64,000 nucleotides of DNA, taken from assembly GCA_019321725.1 (NCBI GenBank), contig JAGSPU010000063.1, positions 1,178,001-1,242,000 of the forward strand. Reading direction: 5' to 3'. The translations under genes were made by a program, and so were the position numbers. This DNA comes from Paulownia fortunei. Lineage: Eukaryota > Streptophyta > Magnoliopsida > Lamiales > Paulowniaceae. Under the pieces are notes generated by a model. It did no database searches, was not told the DNA's origin, and saw only the letters and a list, made by a program, of their open reading frames with translations. Positions 1 to 10,738 of this stretch are shown piece by piece (positions within the stretch are counted from its first letter, which is position 1; the number at the start of each line of letters is the position of its first letter).

Positions 1-799
1 TCGACGGGAAGGAGCATGGTGTATAGGGCAAAGGATCAAGGGCTTTGGCTTTATTCTCGTGAGGGAATTGAGAACTCTAAATATATTTTCTATAAATTGC
101 TGGATTGGTAAGAACCATCTTGACAAAGTGGAGTTTGTCGTCGTCAAAATCCAAGTCCTTAGTTCGGAAAGTTTAAACTGGTTTTACAATCGTCGATGTT
201 TTGGAACTAAATTGTCCTCTACACACCTTTTTATCCTCGTATACCCTTTATGCTTTACACTTTTGTAGAAAATTCTGACATCAATTATTTACAAGTAAGT
301 ATTACACCAAGAATTAATAGGGACGGGATTAAGTTTTTAGATTGTTTAAGTAAATTAGATGATAGATCAATGCTTGGATTAGGTTGGGGGAAAAAATAGG
401 TAAGGACGATAGATTTTGAATTTTAGCCGTTGTTATTCAAATTTACATAAATCGATTACGTAATGGACATGATCTAGAACCACATTCAATCCAAATACCA
501 TATTTTGCAAGTTTTCAAGATTTTATCCCTCACGACATAGCAAAAAAGATAGGACTGATTTTTTCATTAATTGCAAAAACTGTTGATTAGAGAACAAAAA
601 TATAGTATGGTTTACACGTTACTCATTTCGGAAGAGCTAGTATCTTTATTAGCTAAGTCATTTATTACGTGTCTTTTGACTCTTATTTTGTTCGTACACA
701 ATCAACAAGAGTTTTCCTACCTGCTTTCTTTCTTTACGATCACTTTTATACTATGTCCAGAGTTGAATTTCATTACATTATCAAGCCTATTACTTTAGC
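1..799. other. Intergenic, no gene recognised
   Basis: AT-rich DNA with only short open frames (for example 59-268 and 571-798 on the + strand) that resemble nothing I recognise and show no codon or motif signal. I see no RNA gene and no clear mobile element here. Confidence 0.5.
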
Positions 800-1420
800 A
801 TGATTTCGGAATGCCTATTTGATTCAATCAAGTTTAATTGCAGCCCTTGGGAGTGCCCCAACATTCGATCTAACTCCTCCAATTGCAAATAAGTTTCATT
901 CTTGATGATAGCATGCCATGCCAGACAAGCTAATAGCTTTTCTAATAGGTATTCTCGTCTTGATCGATCAATTGATTTAATTAAAGTACGAAGGGGTTGG
1001 TTGAAGTGTGAGATCAACCCAAGACTAAGACTGAGCAACTAACTGCTATAGGATTTGACTTCTATCTATCTCACCAGTGACCTGGAAAATCCCCTTTGGA
1101 ATACCTCACATAGCTGGACAATCAATCGGTTTGTCAGCTGCTCCCCCTCCTAAGACGGGGTTCAATGCCCATAAAAAACGGCCAAAAGAAAAATAAAGAG
1201 AGAAAAAGAGATGGCTGAGGCTAATCTAAGGAACCGATAAATAGGGTAGCTCCAAGTATGTTTGGGGTTGGATTGTATCCTTTTTCCCCAGTTAGGGAAT
1301 GCCTTTCTTGAACATATCTTCTAATGCAAGCACTAGGGCGTTCAGCCAATCTACACAAAGTTAATCGGTCTCTTAGGAACCCCAAAAGGGTTATCGTCAG
1401 ATGGGTGGTAACAAATTATG
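800..1420. other. GC-richer segment, possibly organelle-derived insertion
   Basis: This stretch is visibly richer in G and C than the flanks and has few of the A/T runs that dominate the neighbourhood. Its even composition recalls plant mitochondrial intergenic DNA. The minus-strand open frame 1038..790 has no ATG at its upstream end (it begins with TTG) and matches no protein I can name. The organellar origin is an inference from composition only. Confidence 0.3.
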
Positions 1421-1681
1421 TGAGAAAATATTAGAAACATGACTAGATTCAACTAAAATGACCTCTTTTTTCATTTTCTTGAAATGAGTTCTACAATATC
1501 TCTTTTACATTTTCTCAACACTTTTCATGTTAAAACTAAACAAGGGACGTCAGACTATGAACAAGGCTAAATACAAAGAGTTACAACCTTGCCCTATACA
1601 GAAAGTTGCAAGAAACATAGCTGGTGCTGCGTTGCTGAGCCAAACTGCGAACTAAGGACCTAAACAGTAGGCACTACACCT

Positions 1682-2703
1682 TTAACGGGGCTGCTGGATG
1701 AAACGGGGACTGTACTTTGGGCCAACATACTTGGCTGGCTTCTCCCAGTACTTCATCGGTTCCCTTGGGGACTTGGGGTCTCTCTGCTTTGGCATGTTCA
1801 AACTCTTGACTAGTGCATTGGAATTCTTACCAAAACCTAAAAACCAGTATAAAATGAGATCATTAAGCTTGACCAAAATATATACAAAAATAAACCACCA
1901 CCAAGTATTTTCAACATCAATATACTGAAAATTTCCTGCATTCAAACACAGCAATGTTAACTAAATTCATTTCCTTATCACAGATCCATAACCATAATGG
2001 TGGTCATTATCAACCATGATGGTGGTCATTGTTTCTTCTCCTTAAATAGATTTAAAAAAAAAGTTAATAAAATACTTAAACATTTAACAGCTTTACTTAA
2101 CACCGAGCCTTCAAATTTCCTAAATCAATTCAAGGCACTTTACTGAGCCTTTAATGGTCCCATTCCTTCATATTCAAAGGGTCCCTTTTTCAGAAAATTG
2201 TTACCATATAATGCTCAATCATCAAAATACCAATTCTTGTACTTCAAGAGTACATGATGCGACTTATTAACATTTTCTGTAGCCAGTTAAATAATGACAT
2301 CAATTGACAAAGAAAACATTGATATTGGGAAAGTATAATCGGACAATTTCAGTACTATACCATTTTCCGCTACTCCTCTGAATGTCTTACTCCCATATTC
2401 AGCTTCAGATGACTGAAGAAACTCCTCAAACTGTGCCTCCATATTCAAGATATCCTCATCCACATCAAGATCAATATTATCAGGCAACAAACCAACGACA
2501 TTGTTGCCATCAAAACCATCTTCCTCCTCACCGAAAATATCTTCTCCCTGGTGCTGGCTGATCCAGTAGTCTCGGAACCAGGTGGAGGTAGTAACGAGGT
2601 TCCACCACTCCGGTGAGAAATCCTCCACTTGCCTCACGGCCGCTGGAATGAACAGAGGTGCGTTTGGATTGAGCATTGACCTTCTGCCAGATACTAGAGC
2701 CAT
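1682..2703 (-). CDS. ERD15: ERD15/CID1-like protein with PAM2 motif
   Basis: Small acidic plant protein of the ERD15 (EARLY RESPONSIVE TO DEHYDRATION 15) / CID family. Family members bind the MLLE domain of poly(A)-binding protein through a PAM2 motif and modulate ABA and stress responses. Two coding exons are inferred: 2703..2361 and 1809..1682. The donor GTATAG follows AAAATG and the acceptor is CTAG, joined in phase 1, giving 156 aa. Visible features: N-terminal MALVSGRRSMLNPNAPLFIP containing the PAM2 core (LNPNAPLFIPAA), then VEDFSPEWWNLVTTSTWFRDYW, an acidic middle, and a C-terminal basic tail with EKPAKYVGPKYSPRFIQQPR. Length matches the family (about 160 aa). An upstream frame extension to 2796 is 5'UTR/intron, because a good acceptor lies at 2733. 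The intron-2 boundaries are the least certain part. Confidence 0.9.
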
Positions 2704-3700
2704 GATCGGATTGCAGTTCAAATCAAAATCACCTGAGGGAGAAGTAACAAATTTAGTTTCTCTTCCACAAATGATCATCAATATACAAGGATGCACTGAC
2801 AGTGTCTGGTACCATCAAAGCAAAGCCATAAATTGAATTAGAAATACAGTACTTCTATTCAAATTTGAATACATTTTTCATCAACTATAAACTCAATCCC
2901 ATGGATCCAATATTGAAATATATAATGAGTTTCAATTATTAACGGGATGATAAGAAATGGAAAACAACATAAACAAAAATAAAACACAAAAAACTCTCCC
3001 TGCTTTTCTTAAGACACAAGAGTAAAATTTGTTTTTTGCCCAACAAAATGATCATTTTTCAGTTATTTCGGAATCGCCAAAGCCGAAATTATATAATATA
3101 ATTTTTTTCATGTAAAGCGCACAGAAAATTATGAGTAAGAGAATCTATGAACCACAATTATCTCTTTTATTTCATTTTTGACACAGGAAACAATTTTCCA
3201 AAATTAATTTCGCATAAAAAAGAAAACCTTGATACATATCCGAATGAGAGATTAGAGATAAAACTTTCCGAATATACTTTAAATAAAGATTTACGCCTAC
3301 TTACTAATCCAAACTGAGTTAAGCATCCAACTCGAATTCAATATCAGATTAACTCACTATTTCAAACAAAAATCATTCCGCGGACAATTAACCAAAGATC
3401 AACAGAAGTTGAGCCAGTTTCGATTCAGTAAATTCACATTTTTCACATCTTAATTCCTCTAATATTTGTTCCAAAAAAAAAAATCTTCCAAATAAATAAT
3501 CTTCAGATCTATCAATTCAAAACCATACAACATATCAGTTAATTCATAAATGAAACTGAAAATTCAAATGAGAATTTCGCTAAGACTGAGTCCACAAACA
3601 GTACCTTGCAGGTAAAATTTATCGCTCTCTTCTAGCCCAATTCCCAGTTTACACGTAAAGAACAATGACTCTTTCCGCGTGAAAGCGGAAGGTATTTATA
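2704..3700 (-). promoter_or_regulatory. ERD15 leader with 5'UTR intron and TATA box
   Basis: On the minus strand a TATAAATA box lies at 3700..3693, so transcription probably starts near 3665. The short leader exon ends at 3605 with the donor CTGCAAG|GTACTG. The intron runs 3604..2733 and ends in a pyrimidine-rich acceptor TTCTCCCTCAG. The ATG follows about 30 nt later at 2703. Inferred from consensus only. Confidence 0.65.
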
Positions 3701-4659
3701 GGGCCGGATTATCCGAACCTAGAGGTTTGGAAACCGAACCTTAGATTTGGTTATTGACCGAACCTGCTCACTGATTGACTTTCCAGAAGACTCAGTTTTA
3801 TTACAGTAAAGACTTGTTTGGGAGATCCAAATCTACTTCAATTTTCCCTTTTACTATATTTTAACGTTCTTTTCTTTCTTTATAGATTTATTACTCTTTT
3901 TTGTCTCCAATTTGATATTAGAATGGAGTGTGCAATCACAAGTAAGATAAAACTAATTTCATATTTTATTTGAGAATCATTTAATTTGTCAAAATATTGT
4001 GAACATAATTTTTATTTTATAATTTTCATTTTCATTTCTTATAATGATACCATACTATAGTTGGTTATAGGGATAAATCTTTTGAAAAGTAGTTTAATGG
4101 TGCTGGGCTAATTACAATTGAACTTTTTGGAATTCAAATTTAACAGGGTTGACAATGCTTTTTCGTATAAAAATTATTTTTATTGAATTAAAAGTATTTA
4201 TCAAGTTTTTTATGAATGTATTATCCAAGTGAAAATATTGAGATTCCACGATCAAGAGGTTTTGAGTTTAAATTCTATTAATGTGAATATTTCTATAATA
4301 ATTTCTTTTATTAGTGTTTTATATTTATATATTATAGATGATCAAATTACTTGTAATTAAAAATAAAATTTAAATGTAATATTTGATATTTATTCTACTG
4401 AACATATATACCCCCTTCAAAAAAAAATTAGATTTGCTTTTTGCATGCTAAAATCAATTCTTTAATTTATTGAACCTTACTTTCACCAAATTCAAACTCA
4501 TAATTTGTGTTGATAACACAAAATAAGATTAATTAGGATTAAAAATGATTTCCATCACCTTAAATTTAATTTGAGGTGAGTTTAGTTCAATGATTAAACT
4601 TTAAAGCTCTCATAAATCTCATAATTTATAAAAATATTGGATAATTTATATTCAAATTA

Positions 4660-5070
4660 CTTTGATATACCCAAACACTCCCAAACTGGCCCGGGGCCTA
4701 CAACCTATAGAAGAATTGTACAAGGCGCAAAGAATATTGTACGTCAATAATGAGGTGGGTGGAATGACCGGGTATAGCCGGTTGGGCAGCCGGTCTAAGG
4801 ATAAGCGCGGACACGTACATGTGTTGGAATTGCAGTCGTGGGCCAGAACGGGGTCCCACCACTTATGGCATGTTTGAAATCCTCGTAATTGTCATTAACA
4901 GAAAAGACGATCGGACGGCTAAGAGCGTGGTAAATGATCTGACGGTGACGAGAGGCGAAATGATTAATGGTGACTTTTGGTGGTGGGACCGGATAAAGAG
5001 CTAAAATCGATGCGAATCCGCGTCGGGCACATGGGGCGGGTGGGTCGGTAGACCACCTAAAACATCATTA
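4660..5070. other. GC-rich island without recognisable gene
   Basis: An abrupt block of balanced composition in very AT-rich DNA, containing CCGG, GCGCGG and CACGTAC (ACGT core) words. Two overlapping plus-strand frames (4662-4877, 4819-5004) are open but lack similarity to any family I know. It could be a promoter/first-exon remnant or an ABRE-bearing regulatory block about 1 kb upstream of the ERD15 transcription start. Confidence 0.35.
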
Positions 5071-7027
5071 TACATAATTTTATGTCGCCTAAGTGCTACT
5101 TAGGATAACATAATCGCGAATTAATTAGACTTTATTTAGTGAATGAGTCGTCTATTTATAAAATCAGATTACTTAATCATGAATCAGATATAACAATTGG
5201 AATTTTTTTTTCCATTTTCCACACATAAATAACCAGATAAAATCGATTTATATATAATTTTTAAAATTTTGGATAATTTTAATAATATAAAATTTTTTAA
5301 TTATAAAATTATAGATGGTAATTGATCGATTATAACTTTGAACCCATTTCAGACCTACCTGTTTGGTCAATTTTTAAAAGTATAAATAAATTTGGGTAGA
5401 GTTTTGAGGTTTCATTCTCAAACTTCTTTAATTTTTTATTTTTTTTAAAATTTATTATATATTATATATATGATATTTTTTTAAAAAAAACAAAATTTTT
5501 AAAAAATTTCACAAAATGAATTTAACGAAATTAAATGGGTCAATCCAAATTTGATCAATTGTCTTTCTTATACAAAATTTTACAGTTGACGTTTACTTTT
5601 CAAATAAGTAACTTAAAATTTGGTATGTCATTAAAAAATGATAAATTTAATAGGTCAATCACTTTCCATATATCAGTTCCGGATTAAAGCTAGTATAAAA
5701 TCAAGGAAAATTATATTTAAAGAATATTAAAACTTTTAATTTTGACAGCTTGAGATATGTTCCAGTGGCTAATTATATTGTAGTGGTCATCAATCACGCT
5801 ATATTGATTAACTTTTTTCAATTGTTTTTTTGGTATTTTGGATAAAATAATGTGTTCCTTGACGTATATGAGTTGGACTGTAGATAATCTGAACTTTTTA
5901 TAATAATTTGAGGTCATTATTCTGAAAATGACATTGATTTTGAGAGATTTAGACAACATGAATGAGGTTTTTATTCTTTAATTTTATTTGAGTGCTAATA
6001 AGAATGGGAAAAATTGAAAATTAAATTTCAAAAGATAGAATTTATAGTTTTTAAAGATTGTTGTTATGTTGGAAGAAGATTTATTGAAAATTGAAGATGG
6101 AGTGAGGTATGCATAAATCAAATCTCTTATAAAATTCGCCCCTAGTGATAATAAGAAAGAACTTGGATTCAAATAGGAAAAATGAATTTTAAGATAATCT
6201 AAAATATTTTTCATTGAGGAAAAGAAAGATAATTATTTATCTTGAATTAATGTGTTCGGAGTGTGCAATGAAACATGTGTGTGTCGAGTGTGCTGACTTA
6301 AATCATACCACCTTCGTAATTTCTTAAAATTAATTAAAAAATAATAAAAAATCGTCTATTTGGGTGCTTCATAAAGAGTCATGCGATTTACTCATCTCTC
6401 AAATGTATTTCTATATAAGGAAGTTTATGTTGCTTTTCTTTTATATATTTATACTAAAGACATATTTTCAAGTTTAAATATTGTCCATTAAATTGAACAC
6501 TTTTCTAATTCACAACCCATGATTCCAACAAAAATTACTAACATGGTGATTATTATCAAGAGAAACTATAAAATGTGTATAAAAATTACTTACATTCAAC
6601 TTTTGTTATTGCCTCTATCCTAAATTTTGACTCTTATTTGCTTTCTAAGACTTTTCAAAATTAGGTTTTATTCCTCAAAATATAATTTATTTTTGAAAGT
6701 TGCCCTTTTGTTTAAACTAATTACACCACTAATTTTCATATTTAAATTGTATTCATTATTGCTTAAATAAAGTTGTATATATAAATAATTAAATATGACT
6801 ATAATTTTTAGCTATGGAGTTTCTCTTATAAATACAATAAGTATATATATAGTGTATTTTATTCACAATTACTTATTCATAAGTATTAATATTTATTATA
6901 CAATGAAATACTTATAAATAAAATAATTCATGTATAAAATATGTAAGTATTTAAAAAATTGATTTTGTTAATTTAAAAACTTATAACCCTAATAATAAAT
7001 ATTGTTAATGATGGAAGATTTTTAGCC

Positions 7028-7750
7028 TTGGTTAGTTAAGTTTCAAACACCACTATCAGTAAATTTTATATGCTTTATCTTAAAATGTCTTGTATTATTT
7101 TTTATCATCTATTAAGGTGCATGGAACACAAATCCAATCTCATGAAAAAATCAGGCAACTACATCATAAAGCCTCTTTCTTTTCTTTGTAAGAAATCAAT
7201 CGATTATTCCGATTCTTGGACTGCTTTGCATTCTTTTCAATCTTCTATAAGGTACATGGAACCTAAAATCAATCTCGATGAAAATTCAAACAATTATATA
7301 AAATGTCCTTTTCTGTTCTTACCAGAGTCTTGGTTGGCACAGATTCGAACCCCACTATTAGTAAATATGTTTTATCCATATAAATATATTTTTGTATAGT
7401 CACGATGTAGTGATCATAGCATCATGATTTTGGAAACAAAATTCCTTATCATTATAGTGCTTCTTTTAAATACACATCTCCATGCTAATCAAAGATCCAA
7501 ACAGGGATTCTACAAGAAAAAAACTTCATATGTCGATTCTTGGACCGCGTCATATTCTTTTCGTTCTTCTATTCGGGTACATGAAAGACAGATGAAAAAT
7601 CAAACAACTATATGAAAAACACTTATTTTTTGCTGTATGAAAAAGACCACTCACGCCTACTCTTGGACTGTTTCACATTCTTTTCAAACTTATATTAAGG
7701 TCCAAAGAAGACAAACGCAGTTTCGGTGAAAAATCAAAATTCATAAAATG
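7028..7750. repeat. Array of four decayed repeat units
   Basis: Related segments recur around 7080-7170, 7210-7306, 7533-7615 and 7660-7750. The shared words are GATTCTTGGACTG, CATTCTTTTC, TATTAAGGTACATGGAA and GAAAAATCAAACAACTATAT. A second shared word, AACCCCACTATTAGTAAAT, occurs near 7350 and, degenerate, near 7055, so the unit is larger than the core. Part is open on + (7070-7399), but that frame is not conserved between units. Confidence 0.55.
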
Positions 7751-7987
7751 TGAACGTACTTCTTTGCACCTGAAGATCGAGATGCATTGACGAAAATGCC
7801 CTTCAAATTACATGGTATTACAACTCTGTTACATATAAAATGCCAGATCCCCATTCTTCATCTTCAGAGAAGAAAGCCTACCTTTCCCTAGTAATGTCAA
7901 GAATCTGAACAAGGGTGCTTGAACAAAGCACTTTCATTTCATAAATTTTGTAATGCTGTTTTTTATTTGGACAATATTTGTGTGTAG

Positions 7988-8035
7988 ACACACACACACA
8001 CACACACACATATATATGTGTGTGTGTGTGTGTGT
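7988..8035. repeat. (AC)n-(TA)n-(GT)n palindromic microsatellite
   Basis: An AC run, a short TATATAT centre and a GT run make a near-perfect self-complementary tract of about 48 bp, able to form a cruciform or hairpin. Confidence 0.9.
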
Positions 8036-9983
8036 TGTGCATGTAGATCTTACAAAAAATTATATTTTCTCACCTTTCTTTATTTCCTACAAACACTGTC
8101 AAGAGATTTTGGTTATCTTCAAACTATTTAACATGGATCTCCTCAATTGTTGAGAAGCAACCAAGCCATTTCGATTCTGTTCTTTAATTTTTGATATACT
8201 TTTTTCTTAGATTTGAAATATATAAACTTAATGATGGAATATATTTAGACACTACAAAATTATTTTATTATAGATGGATATATATTTTTATTTTTTATTT
8301 ATTTGACGTCAACACACATTAATGATTTAGTATAGTACTATCTCTCAATTTTTTTCCTCTTATTGATTATGATTTCTTCTTATTTTGTCTGGATGTGTTT
8401 AATTTGGACAAAATAAGGAATTTTCGTTTTTCAAAACAATTTTTTGTTAATTTTCAGTCCAAATAATGGAGCTTCTGATTTTGAGAAGGAAAGGCCTCAT
8501 AGGCCCACACCTTGGTTAATAACAAATATGGCTGGAAAGTGCAACAAGTTGTGTCCTTTTCTTTAAGGGGCAATTAAGATATTTTTATACTATCCTAAAT
8601 AATCTCTCAATAAAAATAAAAAATTATTACTATTATTTCATTTTTTAATTTTCAATCATACAATCTAAATATATAATTTTTATATATTTTAATATTCATA
8701 AACAGTATAATCTTATTTTCCAATCAATCATATCAATCCCGTCACATATCCAAACTAGCCCAAAAAACTTTAAGGCAGAGAAAATAGAGGGTCTATAACA
8801 TACAGCCTGTTGCATCCAAAGTAGGGTGATAGCCAACGCTCCTGCGGCTACTGCTAACACTAGTAATGAAATTTGAGGTAGAAAAGTCAGAAAAATCTCC
8901 AATTTTTCGATTTTTTTTGGCCAAAATTTGAATATTTTCAATTAAAAAGACTTAAATTGTAATTGAGTAAAAAGATAATAGACCAAAATTACTAATTAAG
9001 TACATAATGGTTCAAAATTAAAACTTAAAAATAAATTAATTTACGTGATTAAAAATATAAATTTACCGGTACCTTCTTGTAACTAGTGAAATTCAGGAAG
9101 TTATGTCAAAATATTTTTCTTTTCTTTTGATTTGTTTACTCAGAAAAATAAAATAAAATCAAATTAAAAAATAACAAAATAAATAAATATTTAAAAAATT
9201 ATTGATAGAATCATAATTATATATGTTTTTATTTTTGTTTTGATAAGTACAAAAATAAAGTTAGCTTTGCAGTGAATAATAAAAATAATAATATGCATAC
9301 AAGAATTAAGTATACAAATATATATATATATATAATAATTATGTATTTGTTATGGTTCGATTCAAAAAATCAAAAATTAAAATAATTCGATAAAATCAAA
9401 GCTAAAAATCAAAATCGTGTACAATATAAAAAAAAAAAACTAATATCAAAGGATTCTAAATTTTCGATTCTATCAACTACGAACTTTGAACACCTCTATT
9501 CCTGTTTGCTGGTTATATTCGACTCTGTAATTAGGAGCAGTATCTGTTGACATTGTCTCTTCAGCCCAGAATATATATATACTGTAAAACACCAGACTTC
9601 ACTCTTCGTGAAAATTTTCATGTAATATTCGATAAAACCAATGTATACATAAACTGATGGATGATTGGCTACGACTCCCATCTATCATACGTCTAACAAA
9701 CGCAGAGAACCTTGAATCAAGAAAAAACAAGAACCAGAAAATGCATCAAATCTTGAACCAAGAAGTCAAACAATTCTTGAATTTCACATCAGAATACCTG
9801 TAACTGATATTGATCCCTTTTTTTTTTTCTTTTTTTCTTCTATTTTTCATACAACGAATCGTGTCTTGGAATTACAAATAGAATCAGAATAAGTTGAATT
9901 GACATTAATGTAAAAAAAAAATAAAAAAATCTCTGTACAATGAAGCTGGTCCTAAAGATATAAAGAAAATTGCTAACTGTAGT

Positions 9984-10738
9984 TCATACAACGTAAGCAG
10001 AAACAACAGTAATATCATCATATTTCCCTCCAACGTGCATAACCCCGGCCTCATAGGCCGCCACCTCGAAAGGGGTGGCGGAGGTTTTATCCAAAGATTG
10101 TCGGCGCGCCCCTTAGCCAATATCCAAGCCAGGACGTCCGGCCGAACCTCCTTCTCCAAGCAAAGCTCCACCGTCGCCTCTATATCTTCCGGAAACAGAT
10201 TATCAAACAGCCCATCAGTCCCAGCAATTATGACGTCGCCGCCTTCCACCTCCACCACCATCTCCTCCGCCTCCTCCGGGCTAGCACTCGTCGAGTTTCC
10301 CATCTGATAAGGAACGTTAAAACTGTACTGCTGCACGGGAGACCTGTACAATGTCTTTCCTCCCCTGATCACCAAGAATCCGCTGTCACCCAAGTTCGCC
10401 GCCCGGAGGAGGTCTCCGGCGAGAGATATGATGCAGGCGGTTGAAGAACCCTGCGCCTTCGTGTTCAAGAAAGCTTCTACAAGAACTTGCTTCGGGTCCA
10501 CGTCGGTGGGGCCGCAGTCCCTGACAGCGTCGGCGGCGTTTCTCATGAGCTCTCTTGCGTACTCCCCGGCATCGATACCTTTCCTCGCCCACCCACCGAC
10601 GCCGTCAGCCACCCCGATGACCTGCGCCTCCTCGCAGAAAAAGTGAGCGTCCTCGCCGCGGGGCTTGGACGGGTTATCCTTGGGTATGTAGAAAGAATCG
10701 GCAAGCATCATCAGTCTCCTAGGTTTTGGGAACGCCAT
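9984..10738 (-). CDS. Short PP2C-type protein phosphatase, frameshifted near the C-terminus
   Basis: Single-exon PP2C (PPM) Ser/Thr phosphatase of the short plant group related to Arabidopsis PP2C55/80. Metal-binding and catalytic motifs visible from the N-terminus: PRGEDAHF, GVADGVGGWARKGID, QGSSTACI, NLGDSGFLVI and GTDGLFDNL. The conserved end GGKYDDITVVSAYVV is present but in another frame: reading shifts at about 10092, where one base is missing relative to the paralogue at 13569 (after the shift, DKTSATPFEVAAYEAG aligns without gaps). From ATG to the TGA at 9986..9984 is 755 nt, one short of a multiple of three; with the missing base the protein would be 251 aa. As read, translation runs on to 9905 (277 aa) with an unrelated hydrophobic tail. 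It is either a recent pseudogene, a tolerated C-terminal change, or a sequencing error. No transit peptide is evident. Confidence 0.85.

Larger units (their letters stand above)
3701..9983. other. Intergenic region with island and repeats
   Basis: About 6 kb of AT-rich DNA between the ERD15 promoter and the first PP2C gene. It holds the GC-rich island (4660-5070), the decayed repeat array (7028-7750) and the CA/TA/GT microsatellite (7988-8035), listed separately. The remaining open frames are short, low-complexity and often lack ATG, and I do not call them genes. Confidence 0.5.

Noticed and set aside
790..1038. Minus-strand 82 codon frame
   Set aside because: Starts at TTG, not ATG, and matches no family I know; treated as part of the organelle-like segment.
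7332..7362. tRNA-like GATTCGAACCCC word (minus-strand T-arm)
   Set aside because: No acceptor stem, D-arm or anticodon arm around it on either strand.
8696..8941. Minus-strand 81 codon hydrophobic frame
   Set aside because: Begins at TTG, lies in AT-rich DNA and has no recognisable domain or promoter; hydrophobicity is expected from T-rich sequence.
9905..9983. Hydrophobic C-terminal tail of the first PP2C as a membrane anchor
   Set aside because: It is read only after the frameshift; the conserved C-terminus lies in another frame and ends at 9984.
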